Position numbers and translations under genes: made by a program
Part shown: positions 46,380 through 56,500 of the stretch, piece after piece
How the letters are laid out: each line of letters begins with the position of its first letter
Numbering within the stretch: position 1 is the stretch's first letter
The notes under the pieces: generated by a model
What the model saw: the letters and a program-made list of their open reading frames with translations, nothing else
What the model was told of the DNA's origin: nothing
Databases searched by the model: none
NCBI GenBank assembly: GCA_030068525.1
Contig: JASJOS010000021.1
Location: forward strand, 62,001-126,000
Source of the DNA: Xanthocytophaga flava
GTDB taxonomy: Bacteria; Bacteroidota; Bacteroidia; Cytophagales; 172606-1
Length of the DNA: 64,000 bases
Reading direction: 5' to 3'

Positions 46380-46967
46380 TCAGCCCTTTTTAAGTTTCTT
46401 GTTGCGGATTTTGCTCAAGAACTCGGTAGTAAATCCTAAGTAAGACGCAATGGCATACTGAGGAATGCGGTTTAACAAGGCCGGATAGCGCATAGCAAAG
46501 TCTTCATAGCGTTGCTCGGCCGATTGACTTATATTCGATAGTACCCGTTTCTGAATAGTGGCCACCTCACACCGAGCTGTAATTCGGAAAAAGCGCTCGA
46601 ATTTAGGTATGTTAGCGAGCAGTAACTGCTCGCTTTGGTAGCTCAGTTGGATAATGACAGAGTTTTCCAGAGCTTGCACAAAAAAGGTGGCGGGCTCCTG
46701 AAAAATGTAGCTGTTGCAGTCATTAATCCACCACCCTTCGATTGCCAGCGCAATGGTATGTTCAATGCCTTTGTCATCCACTAGGTAGGACCGCATGGCG
46801 CCCTCCCTGACATAATTCATATGCTGGCAAACAAAGTTTGGTTGCACGATGAACTGCCGCTTCTTTACTTTGGTAAGAACTAACAGCGAAAGAAAATAGG
46901 CTTCTTCTTCTTTGGTGAGCTCGATAAAAGTTTTGATATAATCAAGTAATGGCTGGAAATCACTCAT
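46380..46967 (-). CDS. Crp/Fnr family transcription regulator 2
   Basis: 195 residues. Cyclic-nucleotide-binding-like barrel with KRQFIVQPNFVCQHMNYVREG and EGWWINDCNSY, and a short DNA-binding end IASYLGFTTEFLSKIRNKK. Similar in size and plan to the regulator at 2668 but different in sequence. Convergent with the dehalogenase gene. Its upstream region (47041-47071) carries the same element as the dehalogenase promoter, so it may regulate both itself and the dehalogenase. Ligand unknown. Confidence 0.88.
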   Translation of the reverse strand: MSDFQPLLDYIKTFIELTKEEEAYFLSLLVLTKVKKRQFIVQPNFVCQHMNYVREGAMRSYLVDDKGIEHTIALAIEGWWINDCNSYIFQEPATFFVQALENSVIIQLSYQSEQLLLANIPKFERFFRITARCEVATIQKRVLSNISQSAEQRYEDFAMRYPALLNRIPQYAIASYLGFTTEFLSKIRNKKLKKG

Positions 46968-47040
46968 GTGTGGATGCAGGAAATTTTGAAATACTGCTTT
47001 AACGTAGCTTCAAGTTAATAGAAGCCTTTAACGGAAAAAA

Positions 47041-47071
47041 ACAAAATAGCCATTTTTACAAACGAACATTG
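47041..47071 (-). promoter_or_regulatory. promoter-like element before Crp/Fnr gene 2
   Basis: On the minus strand CAATGTT-N2-TTTGTAAA-N6-TATTTT, 74 bases before the start codon; counterpart of 45089-45120. Confidence 0.5.
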
Positions 47072-47365
47072 TATTAATGAGTCGAAAAATTACCCTCTAA
47101 AGTTTACTAAAACCAAAGAAGGTGCCATTATTCAAATTCTCATACACAATAAGGATGTATGGAAAAAGGTTACTGATTACAAACCATAATCAGTAACTTT
47201 ATCTAAATTGGCCTTCTAACAAAGTTCTACCATGCACACTCAACTGTGGTTATTCAAACGGATACGCCCAGTTGTATTACAACTTTTGTTTTATCAAACT
47301 ACTGATATATTTTGAATATATAAAAAAAAATGAAATGTATGTGCTAAAAAAATAGCAGAAGGTCA

Positions 47366-47650
47366 TTAATTGCGCGAAAGCTTAGTTCTTTGGATTTCCT
47401 CTTTTTCACTTTTTGGAAGATAGGCTTCTGCCTCGGTTTTAAAGCAGTCTTTTTCCTGTATGGCCAGCTCCAACACCTCGATCTTATCAATATCAAATGC
47501 ATTGAGCAACCTTTTGAGCTGCGTTTTGGGCTGTCCCTGAAAGATTTTAACATTGTTAATGTTATCGCTCAAACGCATTTCATTATCACGGTAATTATAG
47601 TAGGTAAGATACCGTCCATTCACTTTGAAAAAATAGGTATACCTATTCAT
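47366..47650 (-). CDS. small protein of unknown function
   Basis: 94 residues starting MNRYTYFFKVNGRYLTYYNY, with a Tyr-rich N-terminal beta pattern, then LKRLLNAFDIDKIEVLELAIQEKD, a helix, and a charged end. No family recognised. An A-rich leader precedes ATG 47650, as usual here. A longer plus-strand frame overlaps (47390-47776) but is hydrophobic and starts poorly; the minus frame is preferred. Confidence 0.5.
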   Translation of the reverse strand: MNRYTYFFKVNGRYLTYYNYRDNEMRLSDNINNVKIFQGQPKTQLKRLLNAFDIDKIEVLELAIQEKDCFKTEAEAYLPKSEKEEIQRTKLSRN

Positions 47651-48383
47651 GGCTTTGTTTTTATAGTTTTAGTTTGTTTATTTATTGTTATAGTATTTTA
47701 TGAATTAGTGATCCGCAAGTTGTTTTTATTTTGCTTTTACCTTGGCTGTTTTATGTCAGACAATCGCCCAAAATAGTAAGCTTGTTACAAATTCTATTAG
47801 GTAGATAGTCAAATCACTGTAGATTACATTCTCTATATATTAACACTTTTTGAGTGCTTCTGGTTTTACAAAATATTCTTTTTTAGTGAATCTATTCTAA
47901 CCAATCTATCGGATCAAAACCTATCTTCAGGTCCCAGGTCAGGCTTTTTTCAATTGTTTTTCTTCATCAGTACACGTTGACAGTTCTTTAGCTTAAGTCT
48001 ATCAAGTGTAAGTTCATCATCTAAGCTAGTGTAAGCAAAGCAATACTTTTTGTATTATGGCATTCAGGATCTGAGCCAAAGTGGAAGAGGCAGAGTGGAA
48101 GAGTGAGAGCCAGTAGGTACAAATCGCATATAACGGATTTGTATCTACTGACTGTTCATCTAGTGACTGGTCGAAGTTAAGTATTTGAAAATATTCTCTT
48201 TTGGGGCAGGTAAGTGGTAGGTGAGCTAAAATGATAGGTGAGCTCAAACTGAACCTTGTTGTATGTGGGGTGTAAATGAGCTGGTTGTCTAAGCTTAATT
48301 AATCTGTGGTATTGTACTATGGATTCGACCCGTAGTAAAGCACCCAATGCTATTCATACTGCATTGGGAGGGAACTGTAATGT
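47651..48383. other. intergenic DNA, 0.73 kb
   Basis: No gene supported. Lies beyond the 3' end of the five-gene envelope operon, so terminators are expected; none with a clear stem and T-run was found. AGGTGAGCT occurs twice near 48219-48244. Confidence 0.4.
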
Positions 48384-50399
48384 TTATCTAGTCACACTGA
48401 TCCAGTTATCGGCCTCACTTTCTACTTCTTCAGCTGATACTGCTACCACTGTATAGAAAAACAAACCTTCTGCTGAATTTTTATCCATAAAATGAGTTTG
48501 GGAAAGGGGAAGCACGGCCAGCTTTTCGGGTTTACCACCTGATTGCTGTCGATAAACTGCATACTGTGTAGCTGCCCCGGCCGGCATAGCTGACCAGGAA
48601 AGCTGTACCGTGTTATCAGGCTGGGCCATAACGCGCAGTCCAACAGGCTGCAGGGGCTTTTTGGCTTCCAATGCCAAACGTACCGGAGCACTCCGCACAT
48701 AATCGGATTCACGGCCAGTGACCAGTTCTACCTGATATTCATAGACTTTACCGGTTTGAAGTGTTTTATCCTCCCATTGGTTTTGAATAACAGGCAATGC
48801 CTGTGCATTGAGCTTTTGCCAGCTTCCGTTGCTTTCTCGCTGATTACCTTCTCTCTGATTGCTTTCTCTCCGATACAGATTGTAGCCCGTTACACCACTT
48901 TCATTGGGATTGGCCCAGTATACGAGCGCTGTCTTATCAAAGTACTTGACTTTGACACTCATGGGAGCTTTCAGTTTTGTTTGCCCATTGATAATGACAT
49001 TGGTCATGGCCGACAGCGGACTTTGGTTGTAAGAGGTGTTAATGGTACGAACGGCATAATAATACTGAGTGGATTGTGCAGTAACGGGCAGATGATCTAC
49101 AAATTCGGTCTGATCCGTAGTGTTTAAATTGGGAGTGTAAGGAATTTCGGGGGAGACCTGTTTTAGGTCTTGTGGTGTTTGGCCACGAAACACAGCAAAA
49201 CCACGCGTTTCGGCATCGGCCTTATGCCAGCTTAGCTTTACCTGATGGTTTTCTGCACTAGCTTGCAGGCCATGCGGCGGCAGCGGAATCCGTTTGGGAT
49301 TGGTTTTCAGAATGCCATGCACCCGCGGACTGGCCGGTGCTTGTCCGTATACACCATTGACCACAAGCGTGTACCAGTAGCCTTCTACCGGTTTGACATT
49401 GGCATCAACAAATGTGGTGTCACTGGCTGAAACAGAACCGACAAAATGGTAGGTAGGTTGGTCGTAATCCTGGCTACGGTAGATATTAATTACCTGCACT
49501 TTATCAGGGTTTTTTACTTGCCAGGAAAGCTCAATGGCGTTTTTCTCAATCCGGCTAGTGGCATTAATCTGATACACAGTTGGCGTCAGGTTGCTGGTCA
49601 GGTTTAGTATTCGAACCGTGTCTGATGGTATGCCCGGATTGCCGTACATATCCAGTGGAACAGCCACATACTGATAAACCAGTTGCCTGCGTACTGACGG
49701 GTCTTCTATTGAAAGCACCACACTGTCTTTGACCTGACGGAAGTAAGCCACTTGACCTATCGGCTCAAAATTAGTTTGCATGTATACCTGCCGGTAAATA
49801 GCCAGGCCGGCGGGAGTGGGCCTGCCACGCCCCACCAGATACTGCAAGCTGATGGACTGCTCAAAAGGTTCGGCACGTAAAGTGCGCAGCTGGTAATCAA
49901 CCCGCATTTTTTGCGGGTAGGACACTGCTGTGGTTCTGCCTTCTTTGCTGGTAGCCTGCTCCCCAACAGGTTTCACCCGGTATTGATATACTATGCCCGC
50001 CCGAGCCGAAGTATCGTAATGCACCAGCCCCAGGGCCTGCAATACCAGTAGATTTTGTCCGTAAATGCCTAGCGAATCCATCGTTCTGGCCCGTCTGGCT
50101 ACTTGCCACAGGTAGCCGCCATTGAGCGATTCCCTAAAGTTATATACCCGATTGAGCGCACCTACCCGCATTAGTTTCTGAAAAAAAGCAACTGAATCGG
50201 TTTCAGTTTGGGTAATAGCCAGGAGCTTCCAGTTGGTACGACCCTCTTCGGTGCGTTCGATCTGGTAGCTAAAGCCGCGCGGTACCTGGCTTCCACAGTA
50301 GATCACAATCCCATGTGGTGCAGCTGCCGCCATGGGGTATTGGGCATACATATAGGTGCTTATCCATAAAAAACCAAAAATGTAATAGAGAGTTTTCAT
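48384..50399 (-). CDS. secreted fibronectin type III repeat protein
   Basis: 671 residues. Signal peptide (FGFLWISTYMYAQ), a first domain with a mixed fold, then about four fibronectin type III modules recognisable by the repeated pattern ending in Y-x-Y/Y-A-V, e.g. KIPLP..GLQASAENHQVKLSW, APMSVKVKYFDKTALVYW and LQPVGLRVMAQPDNTVQLSW. Likely on the surface or in the periplasm, for adhesion or polymer binding. Last gene of the five-gene minus-strand operon, 130 bases after the giant gene. No Por-type C-terminal sorting domain is evident. Confidence 0.8.
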   Translation of the reverse strand: MKTLYYIFGFLWISTYMYAQYPMAAAAPHGIVIYCGSQVPRGFSYQIERTEEGRTNWKLLAITQTETDSVAFFQKLMRVGALNRVYNFRESLNGGYLWQVARRARTMDSLGIYGQNLLVLQALGLVHYDTSARAGIVYQYRVKPVGEQATSKEGRTTAVSYPQKMRVDYQLRTLRAEPFEQSISLQYLVGRGRPTPAGLAIYRQVYMQTNFEPIGQVAYFRQVKDSVVLSIEDPSVRRQLVYQYVAVPLDMYGNPGIPSDTVRILNLTSNLTPTVYQINATSRIEKNAIELSWQVKNPDKVQVINIYRSQDYDQPTYHFVGSVSASDTTFVDANVKPVEGYWYTLVVNGVYGQAPASPRVHGILKTNPKRIPLPPHGLQASAENHQVKLSWHKADAETRGFAVFRGQTPQDLKQVSPEIPYTPNLNTTDQTEFVDHLPVTAQSTQYYYAVRTINTSYNQSPLSAMTNVIINGQTKLKAPMSVKVKYFDKTALVYWANPNESGVTGYNLYRRESNQREGNQRESNGSWQKLNAQALPVIQNQWEDKTLQTGKVYEYQVELVTGRESDYVRSAPVRLALEAKKPLQPVGLRVMAQPDNTVQLSWSAMPAGAATQYAVYRQQSGGKPEKLAVLPLSQTHFMDKNSAEGLFFYTVVAVSAEEVESEADNWISVTR

Positions 50400-50529
50400 G
50401 ATCGTTTTGTACTAATTCATCAGATTGTCCTAATTCAAAAGAATATTGTTTTTAGAAATACCCGGACCGAAAAGATTGAGACTTCTACAAGATGGGATCT
50501 TCTACAAGGTTAGAGCTTTTACTGACTGC

Positions 50530-53500
50530 TTACTTCTTGTTTTGTATTAGCTCACAGTTTCCTGTCGCGTCTTTTTTCTCTAAGGCAAAATCAACTGAGG
50601 GCTTTCCGTTGGCTATTTCCATGATAGCATACACATTCACTGTCTTATCAAAGGAAAAAAGAGAGCCTTCACACGAAATACCTTCGCTCAGTGAAGGAAC
50701 CGGAATCTTCTGTACCAGTTTCCCCTCCAGGTTTATGGTTGACAATACACTGGCATTGAGCGCTCCCAGACCCTGGTCCAAATTGATCAAAGCAATCTTA
50801 GCCAGTAAATTTACTTCACCCTTAAAATCAAGGGTGGTACAGGTGATCGAACTCATCTCCAGAAATCCCTTTCCAAATGCCCCAGCCATAAGCTGAAACT
50901 GGGGCTGGTCATTTAAAGCCGTGAAGTTGAGCAGTAACGAAGCATCAGCTCCTACCTGATAGCCGAACCGCACCGCTACCGGACCTAGCGCAAAACCATT
51001 CTGGGAAGGCTTAATAATATCTTTTCGTCCGCATAAATAGATTCCAGCCAGATCAGTCGTAGGATTACAAAAACCGCCTTTGTGGTAATTAAACTGCTCG
51101 GTTTTGGCAACCACATTTGCAGGGACTGCCCCATGCACTCCGATCAAGATACCTGCTTTCAATGGACTCAGAATGGGTATCGGTAAGGAAATATCCCCAT
51201 TGACCATGACATAAAACCCGGGTTTTTCCAGCATCATCTCGGCGCTGCCTGTAAATCCGGCTGGTCCCAGCTTCAGATTCTTCACCTCAAGGGTTCCCAT
51301 CATCCGTGGCTTTGTGTAGTCAAACACCAGATTCATATTGCCCAAAGGTGTTGTGATCGAGGTCAGCTTTACCGCTCCACCTTCGCATTTTATATCCCCA
51401 TACACAGTAAAAGGCAAGGGTTGATTTTGTATTTCTTGCAGCTTTCCTTGGGTACCTACTCCTATAAACCGAAGATAATCCCAGTCACTGGCCACAACCG
51501 ATGCCTTTCCGGAACGGATTTCCAGATCCGGATTACCCGCCGATGCGATATTTTTTTCCTGCGTGATTTCAATAATTCCTTGGGCGTTTTTACGCAAAAT
51601 CACTGGCAGGATTAAGCCTTCTTTTTCTTCACTGGCTGTTCCGTGGATGCGTAGCGAGTCCGGCATGAGTTCCAGGGCACCAGTTGCTTTGAACACCACA
51701 TTTCCTTTGCCCAGGTTAAAGGTTAGCTTCTCTTGATCGAGTTGCAGTTCGCGGGCCGGTTTGCTTCCAGAAGATTTAGAATACCGGAACGCGCCTTCCA
51801 TATCGCCTAATCGCGGAATGCCCATTTGATAGGTCCCCGTGACGGTAAAATCAGTGGCCGAGGACATAAAGCCATTGGGCTGGAAGGGCAGAATATTATC
51901 TACCAGCACTTTGGGGGTGTTGGGCACCAGTTCAATCAGGCTGTTCGTCTGGTTACTGCTAATCAGGGTAATGGCCTGGAAGTTCAGGTTCTCTTTGCCA
52001 AAACCCAAAAGATCCCCTTTGATGGAAGCTACCGGTTCGGCTGATTTGGAAACAAACTTGAGCACATAGTGGGCTTTCAGGTCGGCTCCGGTTTTGGAGT
52101 CAATGCCAAATACAGTCTCAGTCTTTGCCGGGTCCAGAGTCAGCTCAACTGCACCGGCCACCTTCATGTGGGTAAAGTTGACTTTATCAATAAAGAGTGT
52201 AGCCAAACTCTTATCATTCCGCAAACGGAAAGTCTGGAAATTGAGGCTGGCAAAGTTCGTCTTGAGCAGGTTATTTGTCAGTTTATTACTATAAAAACCA
52301 CCCTCTTCTCCCGAGAAAATCCAGTCTCTGATTTCCAGCTGCCAATCTTCCAGATTCACAATCAGCGGTTTGCCAGGCTGCGCTTTCACTTCACTGATGC
52401 CTTTTTCGTTGATTGTTACCGCCGGAATTTCAAACGAGAGTACTTTGCCATCCAGTGTGGCAACATTAGTAGCGGTTAGGGTTGGTTTTTGCAGGACAAT
52501 GGCCTGGTTTTGATAACGCGTATCTTCGGGCAATGATTTTCCTTCAAATTCGAGCAGTTTAAAACGAATAGGATTACCTGACTGGTCGCCAAAATTAAAC
52601 TCGGTTGAAAAGTCAGCCGTTGCGTTTTGGTCATACATTTTTTCGGTTGTAGGCATAAACAGCAGGTTGCTTTGCCAGTTGGCATTTGGTTTTTGAATGA
52701 TGTAGAACTGATCCTTACCAGCATTATCCTTACCAGTATAATCCTTGTTAGCATTCTCATTGCCAAACTTGAAATAACTCTCCGGCAAATCGAAAGAGTT
52801 GTTAACCAGTTGCACCCGGGAAGACAAATACCCCGCATAGTCCACGCCCTGTTTGTGACCGATCACCGGAGCCTGAACGTCCATGACCCCGATGACTTTG
52901 AGGGTGTATTTGCCGTCGAGCAGAAATTGGGGATTGGCTCCGAGTTTGAAGCTCAGCGGAACAGGCACCGCATAGGGCACACCGCTTGCGTCTTTCTTTG
53001 TTCCAGCCCGTATGGACAGGTTGGTAAACGGAACGCGAGCCGTTTCATCCAGAGCCTTAAGGTGTGAACCGAACTGCCCGCCCAGGCTGGCCATGTCCAA
53101 TATGCCACTGATAAGGTAAATGCCATTGGCTTCTGCATACGACTCCACCTTTATGGGATAGCCCACCAGGCGCGCCAGATTAAAGGGTGTGGATTTGAGT
53201 GTAAAGTTGACTACCGACTTGCTTGCGGGTACGTTTACACTTTCTCCTGCCACATTTGGATAATCCGCGGGAGGGGTGGCAATCAGTTTGAGTGATTTGA
53301 GGCCTGGCTCAATGCCCCTGAGCACGTATTTACCCTGTGCATCAGAAAAGGTATATGCCACCGACTTGCCTGATCCGTCGTCAAAAGTCACTCTGGCATT
53401 GGCCAGTGGCTGGTTTTTCAGCATAATCGTCCCATTTATTTTTTTACCTTCCTTCACTTTCAGAACAACATCCACCCATTCCTTGCTTTCGGCATTGACT

Positions 53501-56500
53501 ATGATCGTATCGAGTACGCACACATTCGAACCCTGAGGCGGGCTATACTTGACTTTGAAATTGTCTTCGGCAATATTAAAAAAGCCGTGTGTAACAGCTG
53601 ACCCATTCCAGGGCAATGCCTGGTCGAGTAGCTGAATCAAGCCTCCTTTTGGAACCACTCCGTTTTTTTGATCTCCCGTCGTAACAATAAAGCGCATTCG
53701 GTGCAGGCGTTTTTTCAATACGATGGGCGGGAGGCTATTGGTGTCTTTTTTCAGTTTAGACACTACTATCTTTTCAGGAAAATAGCGCAAATCATTGGCG
53801 ACAACAAGTAGGGTATCGGTTCCTGCCGAAGGCACCAATGCCTCTACTACTTGTGGACACTCAGCAACCAGCTCATCTTCAAACTCTTCAATCAGATACA
53901 CATTTTTCGCCGGCATAACCTGGCTGGCAAGATTTGCACTGGGCGCGACTTTCGCATGTGTTGCATCTATTTTACTCACATTCATTTGTCCTAACGCATT
54001 CATTTGCCCTGAACTATTGAAAGCTTCTCCATTGCTCTGCTTTGGCTTATTATAGGCCTTATTACTCACTTTGTTGCCAGGCTTATTACCCGACAGAACA
54101 CTCTCGGTTGGAGACAAGGACAGGTTGAAGTTTTTCTGATTTGAATTGCTGTTTGCCAGACCACTGATAGGTTTGAAACAGTTGGGCAAGTCGCGGGTTT
54201 CTTTGAGGGCTCCTATTGAAGCAACTGTATACAAAGCAGGTATGTTCTGGTTTTCTTCATTGACCACAATCGTTTTGACTACCGCATTGGGTACTGCCTG
54301 TAATGGAATGAAACGTTTATCGCCCAGACCCATTTGCCCATACTGGATGGTAAGGATTCCATAGTGGTAATCGATCATAGCTTTTTTATCGGAGGCTTTG
54401 AGCGAATCCTGTTGTGGCTTTGACCAGTCCAGTTTATATCCATACGTAGATAAGTCCACATACCAAAGCCACTCTTTGACATCGGTAGACAAATCGGAAA
54501 AAACAAAATAGCCGTCCTTATCTGTTTTCACGGGCTTGAGTGTATTCACACCCAGACTCAGTAAGTTGACCTCTATCCCGGCAATGCCCTGGGTAGAATA
54601 TTTGTTGACAATACGCCCGGCGATAACCGGATTTTTTTTCTGTACGGTAATAATGCCGTTGTTTTTCAGTACCTCAGACAGCGAAACCTCTGAGCTAGTC
54701 GTATAAGAGGCCAACTGGTTTTGGAGGCTATCGTTAAAATAGGCTTCAATGGTATATTCAGCTGGCAGCAGGTGCATTAGCTGTGTGGTTTCACCCGAAG
54801 TCTTTTCACGCAGAATCAGCTTGTTTTTATCCTTGGGATCAGGGATTGCTTTGGGCGAAAGGCTCAGGGTCTCTTCCAGTTCGCCTTTGGGGTAATACAC
54901 TTCGGTATACGGCGATTCGTCCCGGCGTTTAATGCGCAGCGCTGCTCCGGAAATGCCCGTTTGTGTTTTGTCACCCTGGGCAACCACTTTGATGGAAGCC
55001 GTAAAATCATTGACCACACTGGTAACCGTGCCTATGTCCTTACTCTCTAACGGATTGATGTTAATATCGTTTTCAACCGTCAGGTAATACGGTAGTTGCG
55101 GAACCAACCGGTAGGTAAAGGCTAGTTCTCCACTAATGCTGCCATCGTTTTCATCGAACCAGGCCCCTTCCCAGTTTTCCGGATCTGATTCCCAGTTTTC
55201 CGGATCTGCGGGACCACCCTTGCCTGTCTGCTTGGCTTTGAGAGCTTTCTGCTGTACATTTTGTGGCGCATTCGTTGTGGTCTGAACGGGTGCGCTACTC
55301 AAATCAGTCACTGCGTTTTGTCCGATTGCCACTTGTTTGCTGTTAGCCCATGTTCCTACCTGCTGATACCCTTTTTGCTGGTCATAGCCTGGCATACTTA
55401 CATAGGGTGAACCTGAGAGGTAGCTTTCGTAAGGGTTCGGATTTACACGAGGGTCTATGTATTTTTCTTTGATACCCGTAGACTTACCGTGCGTGGCCAC
55501 TTCCTCCCCGATGTACTCGTGAAGTATGGTTGCTGTTATCGTAATCGGAAAAGTCTTTACCGAGTCCCAGATGGCAAAGTTTTTCACTTCAAAGTAGCCA
55601 TTGGCATCGGTAGTCCCTTTGGCTACCACCTTACCTGCCGCCTGTATCACTTTGCTGTTGGCGATAGATGGATAGTTTTGTAAATTGAAACTGTAGCGGG
55701 TGTGGGTTCGCACTTTTCCAGACTCTTTAACAATTTCTCCCACAAACTGACTCTTGCCCGCATCCTTGGGTGAAAACACAATGGAACCAAAGGTTGTGTG
55801 TAATACCAGTGAGCCTTGTAAGGCGACTGGCACACTATGGGTTGGGCGGCTGGCGCCTACCCCATCCCGGTATCTATACAACAACCGGCCCTTCAGACTG
55901 GCCGTCGGCGGATTGGTCACTTCACAAGTCAGGGTTTTTCTGACCTGGTAATAGGTAGGCTTTACTTGTGTGGAAACAAAATCAGGGCCGGTTGTTTTGC
56001 CATTGGTCAGAAACCAGACTGCATCAAAGGGCAACTTTTCATCTTTCATCACTTCATTTTGGTTCATCACATCAATCACCCGTATATAGTAGTCATCGGT
56101 GGGCGTCTGCTGGCTAACCAACAGCCTTTTGAAGGTTACTAAGGCCTCGGCAATATTTTGCGAATTATTGATAATCTGAGTAGTCTCCGAGGCGACGGCG
56201 ACACCCATGAACCCCTCTTGTGTGCTTGCCGTTTTTATCGGTTTGCCGTCAGGCCCTATTGTGTACGAACCGGGCAGTAGCTCGGTGTGTAGCTGGCTCT
56301 GGGTCTGTCCAAGTAGTATCTGTGCGGCAGACAGTTTGTTATCTTTCAGTCCTTTCTGTCCTTCCATGGCAGGCAAGCCCTGACTATTGTTGGAACGGCG
56401 GTACAAAATAACCTCGAGCCCGCCGATGGCTTCTTTTACCTTTACCGGCCCTGTCGCTACAGGTGCCGCAAATTTTCCGTTTCCTATCGGTGTGCTTCCT

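Noticed and set aside
47390-47776. Plus-strand 128-residue hydrophobic frame
   Set aside because: Shadow of the minus-strand gene at 47366-47650; start region is poor and composition is low-complexity.
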